Assembly: GCF_001653235.2 (NCBI RefSeq)
Contig: NC_035791.1
Location: 2,170,001 to 2,234,000 of the forward strand
Origin: Pochonia chlamydosporia 170
Taxonomy: Eukaryota > Ascomycota > Sordariomycetes > Hypocreales > Clavicipitaceae
Direction: 5' to 3'
Length of the DNA: 64,000 bases
Positions 21,455 through 33,532 of this stretch are shown piece after piece. Under the pieces are notes generated by a model. It did no database searches, was not told the origin of the DNA, and saw only the letters and a program-made list of their open reading frames with translations. Numbering within the stretch: position 1 is the first letter of the stretch; the number at the start of each line of letters is the position of its first letter. A program made the position numbers and the translations under genes.

Positions 21455-24400
21455 GGTAGAACGTCACCTGCAGTCGTTGTTCGTCAATACGTCGATGTGC
21501 TCTGGCAATTGAGCCGATCTCTGGCGACAAGAAAAAAAAAAGTTGGGAGTCTTCATCATTGGTGGGGCAAAGTCAACTGTTGTGGGGCGGTAGTTCGTCT
21601 AACAAGGAGAGAGCAAGAGCGACTGGGCTCTTGCACAGCACTCTCTGGTTCTCCTCCGTGCAAGCAGCTCCGTATCGACACCACTAGCCGAATGTGGAGT
21701 TGAACCAGGAACTGGCAGGAGCCAAGGATTGCTCGTCGTCCCTACCTTTCTGACATTCCGTCCTTCAGAACTTGGCGTAAGCTTCGTTTTGGACGACTTG
21801 CGTTCAGGCGAAACGTTGACCGCATGTCGCCTTCGGCCTCCTTTTCCGATTGCATTGCATACGTACCCAGAAAATATATGCGTGGAACCATCGTGTCGTA
21901 TTGCCTTTACTGAAACTGAAATTAACGGACTCTTTTCACACCTACTGCATTACGCATGCTAAGCACGGGTATTCTCTTTTCGGAAGTTCACCTTACTAGC
22001 GTCGTGGCACAGAACCAGGAGATCTCTAGACGCGCGCTTGCAGGCGGGAATCATCATTGTTGGTTGGTGAAAAGTTACCACTGTCTGTTGCACCAGCAAG
22101 TCAGCCGTCCAGCACAGTCGGAGGAGAAGTCAGCAGCAAGCATCCGGCACAGGCGTCCACGACGCAACGGTGAGCTGGCGTGAGACGGAAGTTGCGCTGA
22201 AACAAGTGGCGGACGACGAATGCTACGCACCTTCATAAACGGCCCATGCCGTTGCTGACAAGCCGCGGTTCGACATGGTCAAGTTCAAGTATCTGACAAG
22301 GACGAATTCATCCGGTGGCATATCTGGTGTTGTTCCAGATGCAGCAGTGACGTTGGCAAACGTCATATTCGCCGACCACCAAGGTCTCTTTCCAAGGCTA
22401 GAGTGAGCCTAGCCGAATCCTTTCAGTACGATGCGTACAATGGATCATATGAAGCTGTCATTCTCCGCCCCATCAGAAACGGAGTTGTTTGTTATGCAGG
22501 TCGAGTGCTGGAGTAAGAATTTGAACCCTGTCGAAGGACCCTTCCTAGCCGACGGCGCCTGATTACCCGTCTTGACCAGCCTTCAAGGGTACAATGTTAC
22601 TCCGTACATGCTAGGGCGATGCATCAGGGGCTGTCATGACCAGACCCATACATCGAATCAGTCATTCATGCTAGAGGGCCGAATCAAAGTCACGTCACGC
22701 CATGTATTCACAATGTGAAATTCAAAAAGCTCATTTCCGACGAGGGAATGAGCATTAGAGCGGTTTCAAGAACAGTGGATGGCAATCGGGCACCAGAGGA
22801 TCAATGTAGGTGATTTGTGATGGTCACGAATATCAGGCATTTGTCACACCCTTCACACCTCCATAATGGAGTTCAGACTTCACAAATTGATGAAACCCCC
22901 CCGATCAGCGACTCTCGTTGACCAGTATGAACCCGGAATGGGCAACCAGGCTTGCGTCGGGGTACTCCTGGGCACACGTTGGTTCGATGGTTGCACCACA
23001 CATTGGATGAGCCAAGACAAGCCCTGACAGTCCCCAATGGGTGCCTGCACTGGTGACAGGCAATTGGTGGAGGGGCAGCAACTCCGTTGACTGGCTAAAT
23101 GCCCACAGATTGCATTGTATTGGATTAAGCCCGGAGGAGTGGCTGTCAATCGGTTGGATTCTTCTTGGTGCAAACACGAAGCGGTGCACGCCATGCGCAG
23201 TGTCCCTGTCACCACAAACTTGAGAATTGGGGCGACGTGGTGGAGGACCAGGAAGAAAAGTAATTGGCAACGATGAGCATATCTGGGCTGGTGTTCAAGA
23301 AACTGTCAGGAAAAGAACCGCTTGACACGGACCCGAGTCTTTCCTCGAGACAATTGCACAATTGTGTGTTGCCTGCTGCCATTCGGCCCCTTGGATCCGG
23401 CATCGAGATATTCTCCATCAAAGCAATTGGGAGCTCCATCGGGTGGCTTGAAATTGTTTCAAGAAGTCTTTGCAGTGGCCACGGTTGACTGGTTCAGAAG
23501 TCAAAATTGACCTGGTCGTCGATGGAGTCGAGTGGTCGACAACAGGCCAGGCGGATCTCTTGTGCCGCCCATAACAGCCCCAAAGGTCTTTAGTGCTTGC
23601 TAGGGGCGATGCAAGTCCCAGATTAGCGCCAACATTGAACCCCAGGTGCCTCAACCGACGCCCGCAGGGGTGATCGACTGAGTTGTCGTCAAGATTTGAA
23701 CCTGTTAGGTCAATAGAATCTGGAGCCGACGTTGGGCTGGATGGGTCAAAACATTGAATGTCATCCACAGGCAACTTTTGTGCACATTATCTGATGTCAA
23801 CACGACGACCGCCGGTGGAGTTGTAATTTAGACTGGAACAACGTCGAGAATTGAGCACCAAAGAAAGACGGAGTCCTTCACTTTCTACTGTTGGAGTGAG
23901 ATTATGCCTTGGATACATTGTGCTGTACTCTGTACTTTGCTACAGAGCCGCAAAATAACGTTAAACCAGACACATCATGTTTGACTTTAGTCCAGAACAA
24001 CAGCTCGGCCCCTTGACCATGACGTTCGACTCAGGAATAAGGCATCAAGAAATTCCAACCTGTGGTCTGTTTACCGATATACGAAGGGGCAATCGATAAA
24101 TAAAAACATAGATAAATTAAAAAAAAAAAATGCCCTGCCTCTGCACGGAGTACTCCGGAGAAACAGGTAATATTGCAGTACCATGGCCCAGTTCGTCGAT
24201 TCGAGCACAGATGCTCCCACCCCCTGGCGACAAAAGAGACAAGCAGACGCCAGATACCGTCAGTACCGAACAAGTACATCAAATACCCCTGGTACTGTAC
24301 GGAGTAGGTACTGAGTACTGGCTGGTACGACAATGTCCCGAGTCGAGCACTGATGTCGGTAAAGGGCCGCCCCGCTACACAAGACACGGACACAAGACAC

Positions 24401-25420
24401 ATGCATGGAAGTACCGCACCAACTGCTCCGTACCAACTGGAAACATTCAATGTTGAACTGACCAGAGTCGACTCCATTGTTGATGTCAAGTCAGGCCTGT
24501 CCATGTCAGGACTGGAACCTGGCCTGACTGGGACTGGAACTAGAACTGCGACTGCGACTGCGACGCCAGGCCAGGTTGAACGGCCTGTGCCTTGGCCCTT
24601 GGGCTCCAGTCAAGTTCGCCCCTCCCATTGACTTGCACTCGAGTCTGGTCTGGTCAAGTCTGGTCTGGTACTCCGTACTCCGTACATGTACTTGTGCTCC
24701 CGCCTTCTTCGCCCACAACTGGCCGCATCGAAATCCTTCACTCATCTGACTCCTGCAGACGACGGATCCTTTCTTTGTCAAACTATTTGCATTCGGCTCA
24801 CCCTGCTCATTTCCCGCCTGTGTTTCCAAGTTCTTGAGTCTTTATATTTCCTCGTGTCGCCTAGCCTGCTGGGGTACACCAGACTTCATTTCAACAATCC
24901 GAGGCTCTTGTGCGAACGAACATCAAATTGAACTGGATCCCACCAGCCGGACCAGACTCATATCGAGCCGCCAGCCAAGTTGAGTTCAAGTGCCCCCACT
25001 GGGCTCAACTGCTGTCCATCCATCATCCATCATCCCCTCATCATCTGCCCGCCAGGTGCCCACATACAGAACATCATCCGAAGCCAGCTTGCCTTGCTCG
25101 CTCTGCGTTTTAGGCTTCAACCCCGAACAAAACTACCACACATCGCCTCCAGACTCCAGACGTTTTTCAAACACCTGCCTCCAACCAATATCCACCGGAC
25201 TGTTTACCGGCTACGACGCCGTCTCCTGCACATCCATTCAGCTCAAGGGCGCCTCACCTCTTGTCGTGCTACGACACTTCCTTGAGCTGTGTTTCTATTT
25301 CTTTGCCCACAACCACAGCTACCACCGAAACGTTCTTCTTCGCCATAGAAAAGCATCTGAGGTTACATCTCCTTATCTGCAGCTTCCTGCTAGCTGCACT
25401 GGCTTGCAAGCGTCGTTGTC
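21455..25420. other. 3.97-kb region between DBP8 and the MAPKK; long upstream region
   Basis: No gene recognised. It contains an A-run (24120-24130), several copies of the 9-mer TACGGAGTA or its reverse complement (22598, 24298, 24669, 24676), and simple tandem words (GACTGC, TCTGG) at 24490-24665. The last 600 bp are C/T-rich and look like a transcribed 5' leader for the kinase gene. Confidence 0.55.
24490..24684. repeat. low-complexity tandem words and clustered TACTCCGTA motifs
   Basis: GACTGG/GACTGC words repeat at about 24510-24560, TCTGGTCTGG is repeated at 24641-24670, and two overlapping TACTCCGTA copies lie at 24669-24684. The block sits 740-930 bp before the kinase ATG. Confidence 0.5.
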
Positions 25421-27207
25421 ATGGCGGACACATCAAGCTCGCAGTCGCAGGGCACTGACCCGGCGGCACAATTGGTGAGTGCAGAACTTGCAAATTGCCT
25501 CTCTACAACGCTACAGACTAACTCGTGTCTTTTTCACAAGCAGCCGATATCCTCTACAGCGCCGCCAACCTCCGCACCTTCAAATGTTGTTCCTCAACTT
25601 TCATCTCCAGCTCCCATACTGCGGCCGGCCATTCCCGGTGGTCGCTCCGGTGGCCGGACACCCATGAGACTTGGGATTTCTATTCCCTCATCTCCCAGTG
25701 TAAAACCTCTAGGCAATCAGCAACAAGCTCAACCCGCGCCGTCGAGACCGCCGCTGCCGACTTTACATCTTGCTACTCCCATGGGCTCCCGAGCCACGCC
25801 GTACGAGCAGCCTGCCGGATCACAAGGGATTCAACCTGGTCAGTCTGCCGATGGTGGCAGCGAAAGTAGCGCTGCTCATTCACGTTCCGGCAGTTTTGGG
25901 CCATTAGATGGCAGGGCAAGCAACCCAACCTCAGCAGGGTCCCAATTCTCCGCTCTTTCATTTGCATCACAGTATGGTATTCCGGTGACTCGAGCTCAAG
26001 GGACTCCAGACCCGGTATCAGCCGTCGGGTCCATGTACTCGGAAAGAAGCGAAGGTGGTGTTTCCATGGAAAGAGATGGCAGCCTCCAGGGCTTAGAAGC
26101 GTTTGATCAGCTAAGCTTGGAGAGGGCTAGAAATGCTGATGTTGAAGAGCTTGATGACGAAGGCTGGAGAATTGCCAGTATGGAGAAGCTGATTGTCGAG
26201 CTCGGTAATCTGGGTGAAGGTGCCGGGGGTGCTGTTACCAAGTGTGTTCTGAAAGGCGGCAAGACAGTGTTTGCGCTCAAAGTATGGTTTCCCCCATTGT
26301 TACCTGCCCACTACTACTACATTGCCCAGGCTAACATGGTTCATAGGTCATCACTACCAACCCGGACCCAGATGTCAAGAAGCAGATTGTGAGAGAACTT
26401 GGCTTCAACAAGGAGTGCGCGTCAGAACACATTTGCCGATACTATGGTGCCTTCGTTGATCCATCCACCGCCACAATCTCCATCGCCATGGAGTTTTGTG
26501 AAGGCGGTTCCTTGGACAGCATATACAAAGAAGTCAAACGCCTGGGGGGTCGAACAGGAGAAAAGGTCCTGGGTAAAATTGCCGAGGGCGTATTGGGCGG
26601 ACTGACATACCTGCATACTCGGCGCATCATCCACCGAGATATTAAACCATCAAACATCCTGCTCTGTCGAGACGGGGCTGTGAAGCTGTGTGATTTTGGA
26701 GTGTCTGGAGATTTCGGAACCAAGGGAGAGGCCAACACATTCATCGGCACAAGTTACTACATGGCTCCCGAACGAATTACCGGACAATCATACACAATTA
26801 CATCAGATGTGTGGTCTACAGGTGTTACTTTGCTGGAGGTCGCTCAACATCGATTCCCGTTCCCGGCCGACGGAACCGAGATGCAGCCGCGAGCAGGGCT
26901 AATTGACCTGCTAACATATATCGTTCGGCAGCCGGTCCCTAAGCTCAAGGATGAACCTGAGATGGATGTGTACTGGAGCGATAACTTCAAGTACTTTATT
27001 GAGTGCTGGTAAGTCTGCTTAATTTACGATGTAGTTTTCGCGCCTGCTAAACTTGATGATAGTCTAGAGAAACAGCCTAATCGCCGTGCAAGCCCTTGGA
27101 AGATGCTCGAGCATCCCTGGATGGTTGACATGCGAGCAAAGCGAGTCAACATGGTCAAATACCTGTCCTTTGTCTGGGGATGGGATGAGGAACGAGCTTC
27201 GTCGTAG
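25421..27207 (+). CDS. mkk1: cell-wall-integrity MAP kinase kinase (Mkk1/MkkA type)
   Basis: Four exons: 25421-25474, 25544-26281, 26347-27008 and 27063-27207, giving 532 residues. Residues 1-220 are a disordered Pro/Ser-rich region holding the '[22 protein letters not shown]' type block seen in fungal Mkk1 orthologues. The kinase domain follows: Gly-rich loop 'LGEGAGGAV', the catalytic Lys as the last codon before intron 2 ('VFALK'), '[10 protein letters not shown]', DFG, and the activation segment '[20 protein letters not shown]'. It should pass signals from the Bck1 MAPKKK to the Slt2/Mps1 MAPK that guards cell-wall integrity. Intron 1 ends AAGCAG, so two in-frame acceptors three bases apart are possible (residue Gln gained or lost). 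The first codons are separated from the rest by this 69-nt intron. The very long upstream gap suggests a complex promoter. Confidence 0.93.
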
Positions 27208-27769
27208 ACAAACCAGATCCGGCTCTACACCATACATAATGCGGGATCATTAGTTGCTCGCTCATCACGGAGCGTTACATGACCTGCAGCTTTTCGATGC
27301 CAATCTACCCCGTCCTGTAATGGGGTTTGTTTATACCAGTCAATCCATACCTAACTATATGATTCAGAATCGCATTGAACGAAGACGAGGGACGCATGGG
27401 TCTTGAGATGACAAAATCTTTACTATTACCTTTTATTGCTACATTGGCCTGCACAGGCTGTAAGACCATCATATTCACACGAAACCTTTGCGGCAACGAA
27501 ACGGATACCTTGCAAGGAAAGCATATTTACCACAGCATCTGGGAGGGGGGTTATCGGTTGGATATTATTTGTTGGACAGGCTGACGGTGCATTTCTCCAA
27601 CCGTCTCTTACATTATTTCCCTGCATTTTTCGTTGTCTTGTGTGTCACTTTTCTATTTTACCTTGCGGATTTTGGGGCATCAATGTTGCGGGCAGGCGGG
27701 TCTTGGTTTAAACTTCTATTCTCTATCCCTTTTTACTCTTTAAATAGGATGAAAAAATTGCCAAAATCA
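27208..27769. other. convergent 3' regions of the MAPKK and PUS7 genes
   Basis: The two flanking genes converge here. AT-rich, no motif beyond 3' untranslated sequence seen. Confidence 0.5.
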
Positions 27770-30045
27770 TCAACCTTCCGCGTTTCCATTTGCTGATGGT
27801 TGCTGGTCTTCATCAGAGCCATCACCCATTAATTCTCTGAGCGTGACTGTCGCGTAGGCACTGCTCGCCAGTTGGAATTTGACTACGACAGCAACCTTGG
27901 TAGGCTGAGCAGCTTGCTCTGCCTTGATGCTTTCTCCAGCACCATCATCCAAAGATTGCTGCTCGTTCTTTGCTTCCTCTGTCACCCGCTCGGGCAGTAC
28001 CTCATCAGCCTTGCTCTTCTTGACAGCCATACCATCATCATCATCTCTTTTCCTCTTGCCTTCACCCCCATTAACCCGTACGTTCTTGATCAAATCCAAG
28101 TCGGTAGGGTGCATCTGCTCTGTTTCATCCTCATATAACCTAAATTCAACGCTAGGTTCCGCCAAAAACTTTTGCATTATCTTCCTATATCTTCCGGGAA
28201 GGCTGAACTCCCTCCTTAGGCGGCGCATCTTGTGCGGGTCAAGACTGCCATTCTCTTCGCGGCCCATGAATTCTTCGTAAAATTTCCCGATTTCGTTATC
28301 CGGATATATGACGTCGTATCCTGGCGAGGGCAGAACAACATCATAGATAGTGTACTTGCCGCTGGCGGCTTCTTCCTCCGTAAGAGGGCGCGCACGCAAC
28401 GGCGCATCCTCCTCATCTTCAACGGGGTTGATGATTTCGTCGCCGTCCTGATCTTTTTCCGCGACAACGGGCTGCGCCTCACCGTCGGAGATGATCAAAT
28501 CTCCCTTTATGACTTTTGAGCCGTGCAAAGCGTACCGTTGGCTGGCAGCGTGGTTCCATACGTGAGATTGATAGGCGTGGAGGTACATTGAGCGCAAGCC
28601 ACGCGTGATATGGGTGATGGCGCCTGCAAAGTCTCGTGCTGAGTTCTTACCCATGCGGGTGAGATGGCGGACGATGCATGATTCAGCCGCGAACCGCCGC
28701 GGCATGATTTTGGCGGCTCTGTCGTAGTCCTTGCCTGTTTGGAAGAGCATGCAAGCTTGGTGGCGGAGGACTTCGTCCCTCTTGGATGGCTCTTCGGGGA
28801 TTTCGCCGGCCTCGGCCTTGGCTGCGATTTCTGGGTCGTATTTCAGGAGGGCGTTGACGGCGGCTTCGTAGTTGTCGCCTAGGATGAGTTTGCCGACTTC
28901 GTGGGTACCGACGTCGTGGGTTCCGAAGCGCTGGTGGCCAAAGTAGTTGATCCATCCGTGGGAGGACATGTGTTTGAGGGCTGATTCCACGTTGTCCCTC
29001 ATGGAGGATAGGCGCTCGGAGGGGGGCTGTGTGGATGTTTCGTTGGCCATTTTGCAGTTCTTGAGGGTGATGACGAATTCGTTGCCTAGGAGTTGACCCA
29101 GGTGAATTGGTTCGTCTTGATAGTCATAATCGCCGGTTGATATACCCCATAGTTTTCCGTTGAGTCCTGCCAACGCCCTTTTGCGCTGATACCTTACTGA
29201 ACAGCGTTGTGTGGTCGATGCGCGGCGGTCCTTGGTGCCTGCGTATCCAATGACTTGGGGCTTTATTCTTAGTAGACGAGCGATTTGGCTCACGGCATCC
29301 ATTGTGTCTCGGTTGTCCTTGTACAGCGTGAAATGCAGATACTCCCCCATGGGTTCGTCGTCGCCGGGTTGGCCGCGACGTCCTCTGCTCTTTTTACCGC
29401 CCTTTCGGGGGGAGACATAGTTGGCGACAATGACACCGTCGTGTCCGGTTGTTGTTTCGAGGCGGGACCTGAAAATTCGGCGGACTTCCTGGTGCAGTTG
29501 GCCTCGTTTGGATTTGTCGTCGAGCACGGGCGATGTGGCCGTGTTGGGATCGTTTGACGAAGGACCGTTGCCGTGGTTGAAGAGTTTGATGAGGTCCTGG
29601 GCAAATTGGGCTGTGGCGAGGTTTTCGAGAACTGTGACATCTTCCTGTGGAATCTCAATGGTTTGTTCAGGTTGGGACTTTTCATTTTGCGGCGTGTCCG
29701 AATTTTCACCCTTGGGCGTTTGAGATTGTTCGGGCTACTGAACGTGTTAGTTGTTATTTACGTGTCTCATTGCTACAATTCTTGCCTTGATCTCATTTCC
29801 AAGTCCTATAGTGCGCAAATGAAGGACCGCACCATCTTTCTTAATCTCATTGACTTGGAAGTCTGAGAATCTGTAACTTCATGTTAGAATCTCACATGCG
29901 AAAAACTCAGTGAGATGATGCTAGCATACCTGACTCTCATGTCACCGGTCCATGAGCAGGCCAATGGGGTGGTTCGATGAGTGATACCGATTGATCGTGT
30001 GTGAGACGAGCTCACGCGCGCACCGAAATGCTCTTTTTCAGGCAT
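27770..30045 (-). CDS. PUS7: tRNA/U2 snRNA pseudouridine synthase PUS7 (TruD family)
   Basis: Exons 30045-29930, 29870-29786 and 29734-27770, giving 721 residues. The first exon encodes 'RSIGITHRTTPLACSW' and exon 2 encodes 'RFSDFQVNEI', both expected at a Pus7 N-terminus. TruD motifs follow: 'GYAGTKDRRA' with the catalytic Asp (about 236), 'LGQLLGNEFVITLKN', and 'WINYFGHQRFGTH'. Pus7 makes pseudouridine in tRNAs, U2 snRNA and mRNA. Intron 1 (29871-29929) is GT-AG. Intron 2 is either GC-AG (29735-29785, donor GCAAGA, CTAAC branch) or GT-AG from a weak GTAGCA donor (29735-29776). The nearer CAG acceptor would bring in a TAG stop at once. The C-terminus is acidic and disordered. An open frame to 30078 begins with GTG and was not used. 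Confidence 0.92.
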
Positions 30046-30578
30046 TGTAGCACCTTTTATCGTCGAAATGTTCGACACAATACTTGTGAAATACGCTTGC
30101 TATGCTTTGATGCGGTTGGTGATTTTTACTGACAGTCTCTGTTTGGCAGTTCGAGGACACAGTCATTTTCGGTAGGCGGTCAGTAAGGATTGGTTGCAAA
30201 AGGCAGGCGGTGAGAGTGTAATAGCTGCGAGGCGTGTAGGGTGGCGCCAATAACTGTTGGTGAACGGAAACTCATCATATTTTGGCAGATTGTAGGGATA
30301 TCAGGTGCAGAATATGGTATTTGGTTGAGATATTTTGCTACAATGTATAAGTTTCATTATCAAGTGCCCATTGTGTCGTGGTACCAAGGTTTAGTTATGC
30401 TGTGCTTGAGTCAATTACTCCGAATTACGGAGCCGCACGCCCTTCTACACATAAGATGATCTTTGATTCCACCGTCGGGCTGACAGCCTTCATCACCAGA
30501 AGGATAACAAAACACCAGAGGCATTAGCCACCCAACGGCTACAGGCCAGCCCTTGGTCGACGCGACGTAATATCCAAC
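30046..30578. promoter_or_regulatory. divergent promoter region, PUS7 / purine-cytosine permease
   Basis: 533 bp between two divergent start codons. Contains an inverted pair TTACTCCGAATTACGGAG near 30415-30432. No TATA box is obvious. Confidence 0.45.
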
Positions 30579-32141
30579 ATGGCAATTGACGAAGAAAGTG
30601 GCCCAGGGGTCGACCCAAAATCGCCTGGTGAGAAGGCTGCATTAGACGTGAGCTCAAATGACACACCCGATCAGCTTACAGCGGACCCGAAACACAATGG
30701 GATACTTGCAAGGCTCCGCAACTTGGAAGCTCGTATGGACGCGAAACTCGGAATCGAGTCTGAAGCTATTGTTCGTAAACGTGCGGAAGATAAGAAGGAT
30801 GTATCCTGGACGGAGGAACTTACAATGGCTCTGCTATGGGCTAGCGGAACCATGAACACTTCCTGTTTCGCGACGGGCTTTTTGGGATGGGGATTTGGAC
30901 TCAGCTTAAAACAAGCCATTCTAATCACCATATTCGCCTCAATTCTCGGCGGTGTAGTGACTGGTTACTGTGCGACATTTGGGGCAGCCACGGGATTGCG
31001 GCAGATGAGCGTGAGCCGATACAGTTTTGGGTGGTGGCCGAATAAGGTCATCGCGGCTCTGAATTGCGTCCAGCAAATGGGTTGGGCGGCGGTTTCTTGC
31101 ATTACAGGCGGCCTTGCATTGACTGCCGTTTCAGACGGCCACGTTTCCTTGGTCCTTGGCATCATCATCCTCGCCGTGGTGGCCCTGCTCATCTCATTCA
31201 TTGGTCTCAATGCCATCTTGGTCTACGAACGATATGCCTGGATTATCTTCTTCGTCATTTTCCTCATCATCTTTGGCGAAACTGGCAAATATGCAGACAA
31301 CACGACTCCCGCGTCCATCACGGGCACCACTTTGAGCGGCGTGGTTCTTAGTCTCATAGCCATTGTGTATGGTTCAAGCGCTGCTTGGTGCACCACAGCC
31401 AGCGACTACTATGTTCATTATCGCGCCGATGTCAGTCGTGTCAAGGTGTTTCTCATGACAACTTTTGGCATCGCGATCCCGACTTCTATTGGCATGCTGG
31501 CAGGTTGCGTGGTGGCTTCTGCTCTCAATAATCAGCCGCAATGGCACGACACCTACAAGAACGACGGGCTGGGCTATCTTATCCAAGATATGCTCTATCC
31601 CCGAGGCTTTGCCAAGTTTCTCCTTACACTGCTGGTCTTGTCTGGTATCAACACCAACGTTATTAGCATTTACAGCGCGTCGCTTTCATTTCAGCAGCTG
31701 GCACGACCGCTGGCCTTGATCCCCCGATTCATCTGGACGATTGTGTCGTTTGCGTGCATTCTTGCGCTGGCAGTAGGTGGCCGAGAGGAACTCAACACGT
31801 ACCTTCAGAACTTTCTTAGTCTACTGGGATACTGGTGCACAAGTTACGGTATTATTTTATTCGAGGAGCACTACATTTTTCGCAAGGGCAAGTTTGAGAA
31901 TTACGACCTTGAGGGCTGGAATGATCCTGCGAGATTACCGTTGGGCATTGGAGCGACGGTTGCGTTTGCGCTGGGTGTGATATCATGGTGTATGGGGATG
32001 AATCAGACGTGGTTTGTTGCGCCGCTGGCTAGAATTATTGGTGACATGGGCGGCGATGTTGCGAATGAGTTGACGTTTGTGGTGACGGCGTTGGGGTATT
32101 TGCCTGCGAGATATTTGGAACTGAAGTACTTTGGTCGTTGA
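30579..32141 (+). CDS. purine-cytosine permease, NCS1 family (Fcy2/FcyB type)
   Basis: One exon, 520 residues. About 85 polar cytosolic residues precede a membrane domain with roughly 12 helices. Family marks: 'TMNTSCFATGFLGWGFGLSLKQA' region at helix 1, 'GLRQMSVSRYSFGWW', 'GWAAVSCITGG', 'GSSAAWCTTASDYYVHY' and 'SGINTNVISIYSASLSFQ'. NCS1 proteins of this branch are proton symporters for cytosine, adenine, guanine or hypoxanthine at the plasma membrane. Which base is carried cannot be read from sequence alone. Length is typical and there is no frameshift. Confidence 0.92.
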   Translation: MAIDEESGPGVDPKSPGEKAALDVSSNDTPDQLTADPKHNGILARLRNLEARMDAKLGIESEAIVRKRAEDKKDVSWTEELTMALLWASGTMNTSCFATGFLGWGFGLSLKQAILITIFASILGGVVTGYCATFGAATGLRQMSVSRYSFGWWPNKVIAALNCVQQMGWAAVSCITGGLALTAVSDGHVSLVLGIIILAVVALLISFIGLNAILVYERYAWIIFFVIFLIIFGETGKYADNTTPASITGTTLSGVVLSLIAIVYGSSAAWCTTASDYYVHYRADVSRVKVFLMTTFGIAIPTSIGMLAGCVVASALNNQPQWHDTYKNDGLGYLIQDMLYPRGFAKFLLTLLVLSGINTNVISIYSASLSFQQLARPLALIPRFIWTIVSFACILALAVGGREELNTYLQNFLSLLGYWCTSYGIILFEEHYIFRKGKFENYDLEGWNDPARLPLGIGATVAFALGVISWCMGMNQTWFVAPLARIIGDMGGDVANELTFVVTALGYLPARYLELKYFGR

Positions 32142-33532
32142 AGCTAAGTTTAGAAGAGTTGACGGAATGGTATGTTAATGGTAAGCCTGTAGCAGGTTAC
32201 TGGTACTCCAACGCACAGTTTTTGCGCTATCTGCCTTTGATATTTCTCTGCCCGCTCACAAGGAATAGAGTCATATGCTACAGGACTTTAGGGCACGGCC
32301 AATGACATTTCGTGATTGTTTTGACATTAGGCTTGACAAAGTACAAAGTTAGGGTCTTCGAGATAGTACACTGGAAGCGAACGAATGGACCACACAGACA
32401 GCATGTCTCAAAGATTGATCCTGTCTCCTGGGTCAAGGTGAAGCTGGTACTGTAGTGAACTGGACCAAGCTTCTAGAACATGTATGTGCCAAAGAGACCT
32501 GTTGACCTGTTGGTTCAACGTAACCCGTTCCCAACCAACTTACAGCATGCGGTAAAAAGTACATAATTTCCCCAACTCTACACTAACACATCTTAATATA
32601 TTGTAGCATATAAGACGATATGTCATACCATCTACTTGTTTTAATACGTTTCCCCCCCCATTGCAAGAGGGCTATTCAGGTTCACTGAAAAGCTGGTATT
32701 CCTATGTCAACATTTACAACCTTGACTTTATCAATACTGAGGCGAATCCATGGGAATGGCGGATAGCTGAAGAGCACAATCAACTTCTGGCTTAAATCTT
32801 CGAAGTTGCAGAAGAAACAGCGATCTCTGTGCTGAGCAAGCACATAAATGTAGGTACTTGCTTGGGTCCAGTTTGGAAACAATCCCTTCTTGGTGCATAT
32901 ACAAGAAAGGACCCAACAGCCAGGCAAGTGAACTAGGCCGCAGCGATCATTTCCACGTGCGCGTTTCTGCTATTCCCAACCACAGCAAGCCAAGATGCGT
33001 CATGCACGTACTTCAGGATCAAACGCGGGCATAAGTGTCCAGTCAGACAAGATCCAGGGACAGGACTCACAGGAATGAGATATCAGGATTCAGGAGGGAG
33101 GCAAGTCCACCAGGAAAAGGGTCGTCGATCTCATTGGCCAGAGGATGAACTTACGTGGCTGTGAGTTCACATTGGTCGGCCAGGTCCTGAATAAATGGGT
33201 ACGTACCTGACTGACTGGTTCTTGGGGCGATTTGCAGCGAACAGGAAAGCTAAGCCCCACGCGCCACCAGAACTGGCAGAGAAGATGCCAACATCGCGAT
33301 GCCACTTGACCAGTCGACTGTCCCTTTTTCCGCAACCAGCATCCTCTCATTATTTTTTTTACATTTTCGTCAGCTTCAACGACCTGTTCTGTTGACGACG
33401 GCTAGACCCTGCGATTTCCTCGCCTAGGTCTCTTGTATCAATTTACTATTACTTCTTTTTAATCTAACCGCTGCTTCTCTCCTTGACAACCCCTGGTTTC
33501 CGACTCGTTTCTCCCGGAAACAAATCTTCAAG
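32142..33532. other. intergenic, permease 3' side and RER1 promoter
   Basis: No gene recognised. There is a C-run near 32650 and pyrimidine-rich leader-like sequence at 33400-33530 before RER1. Confidence 0.5.
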
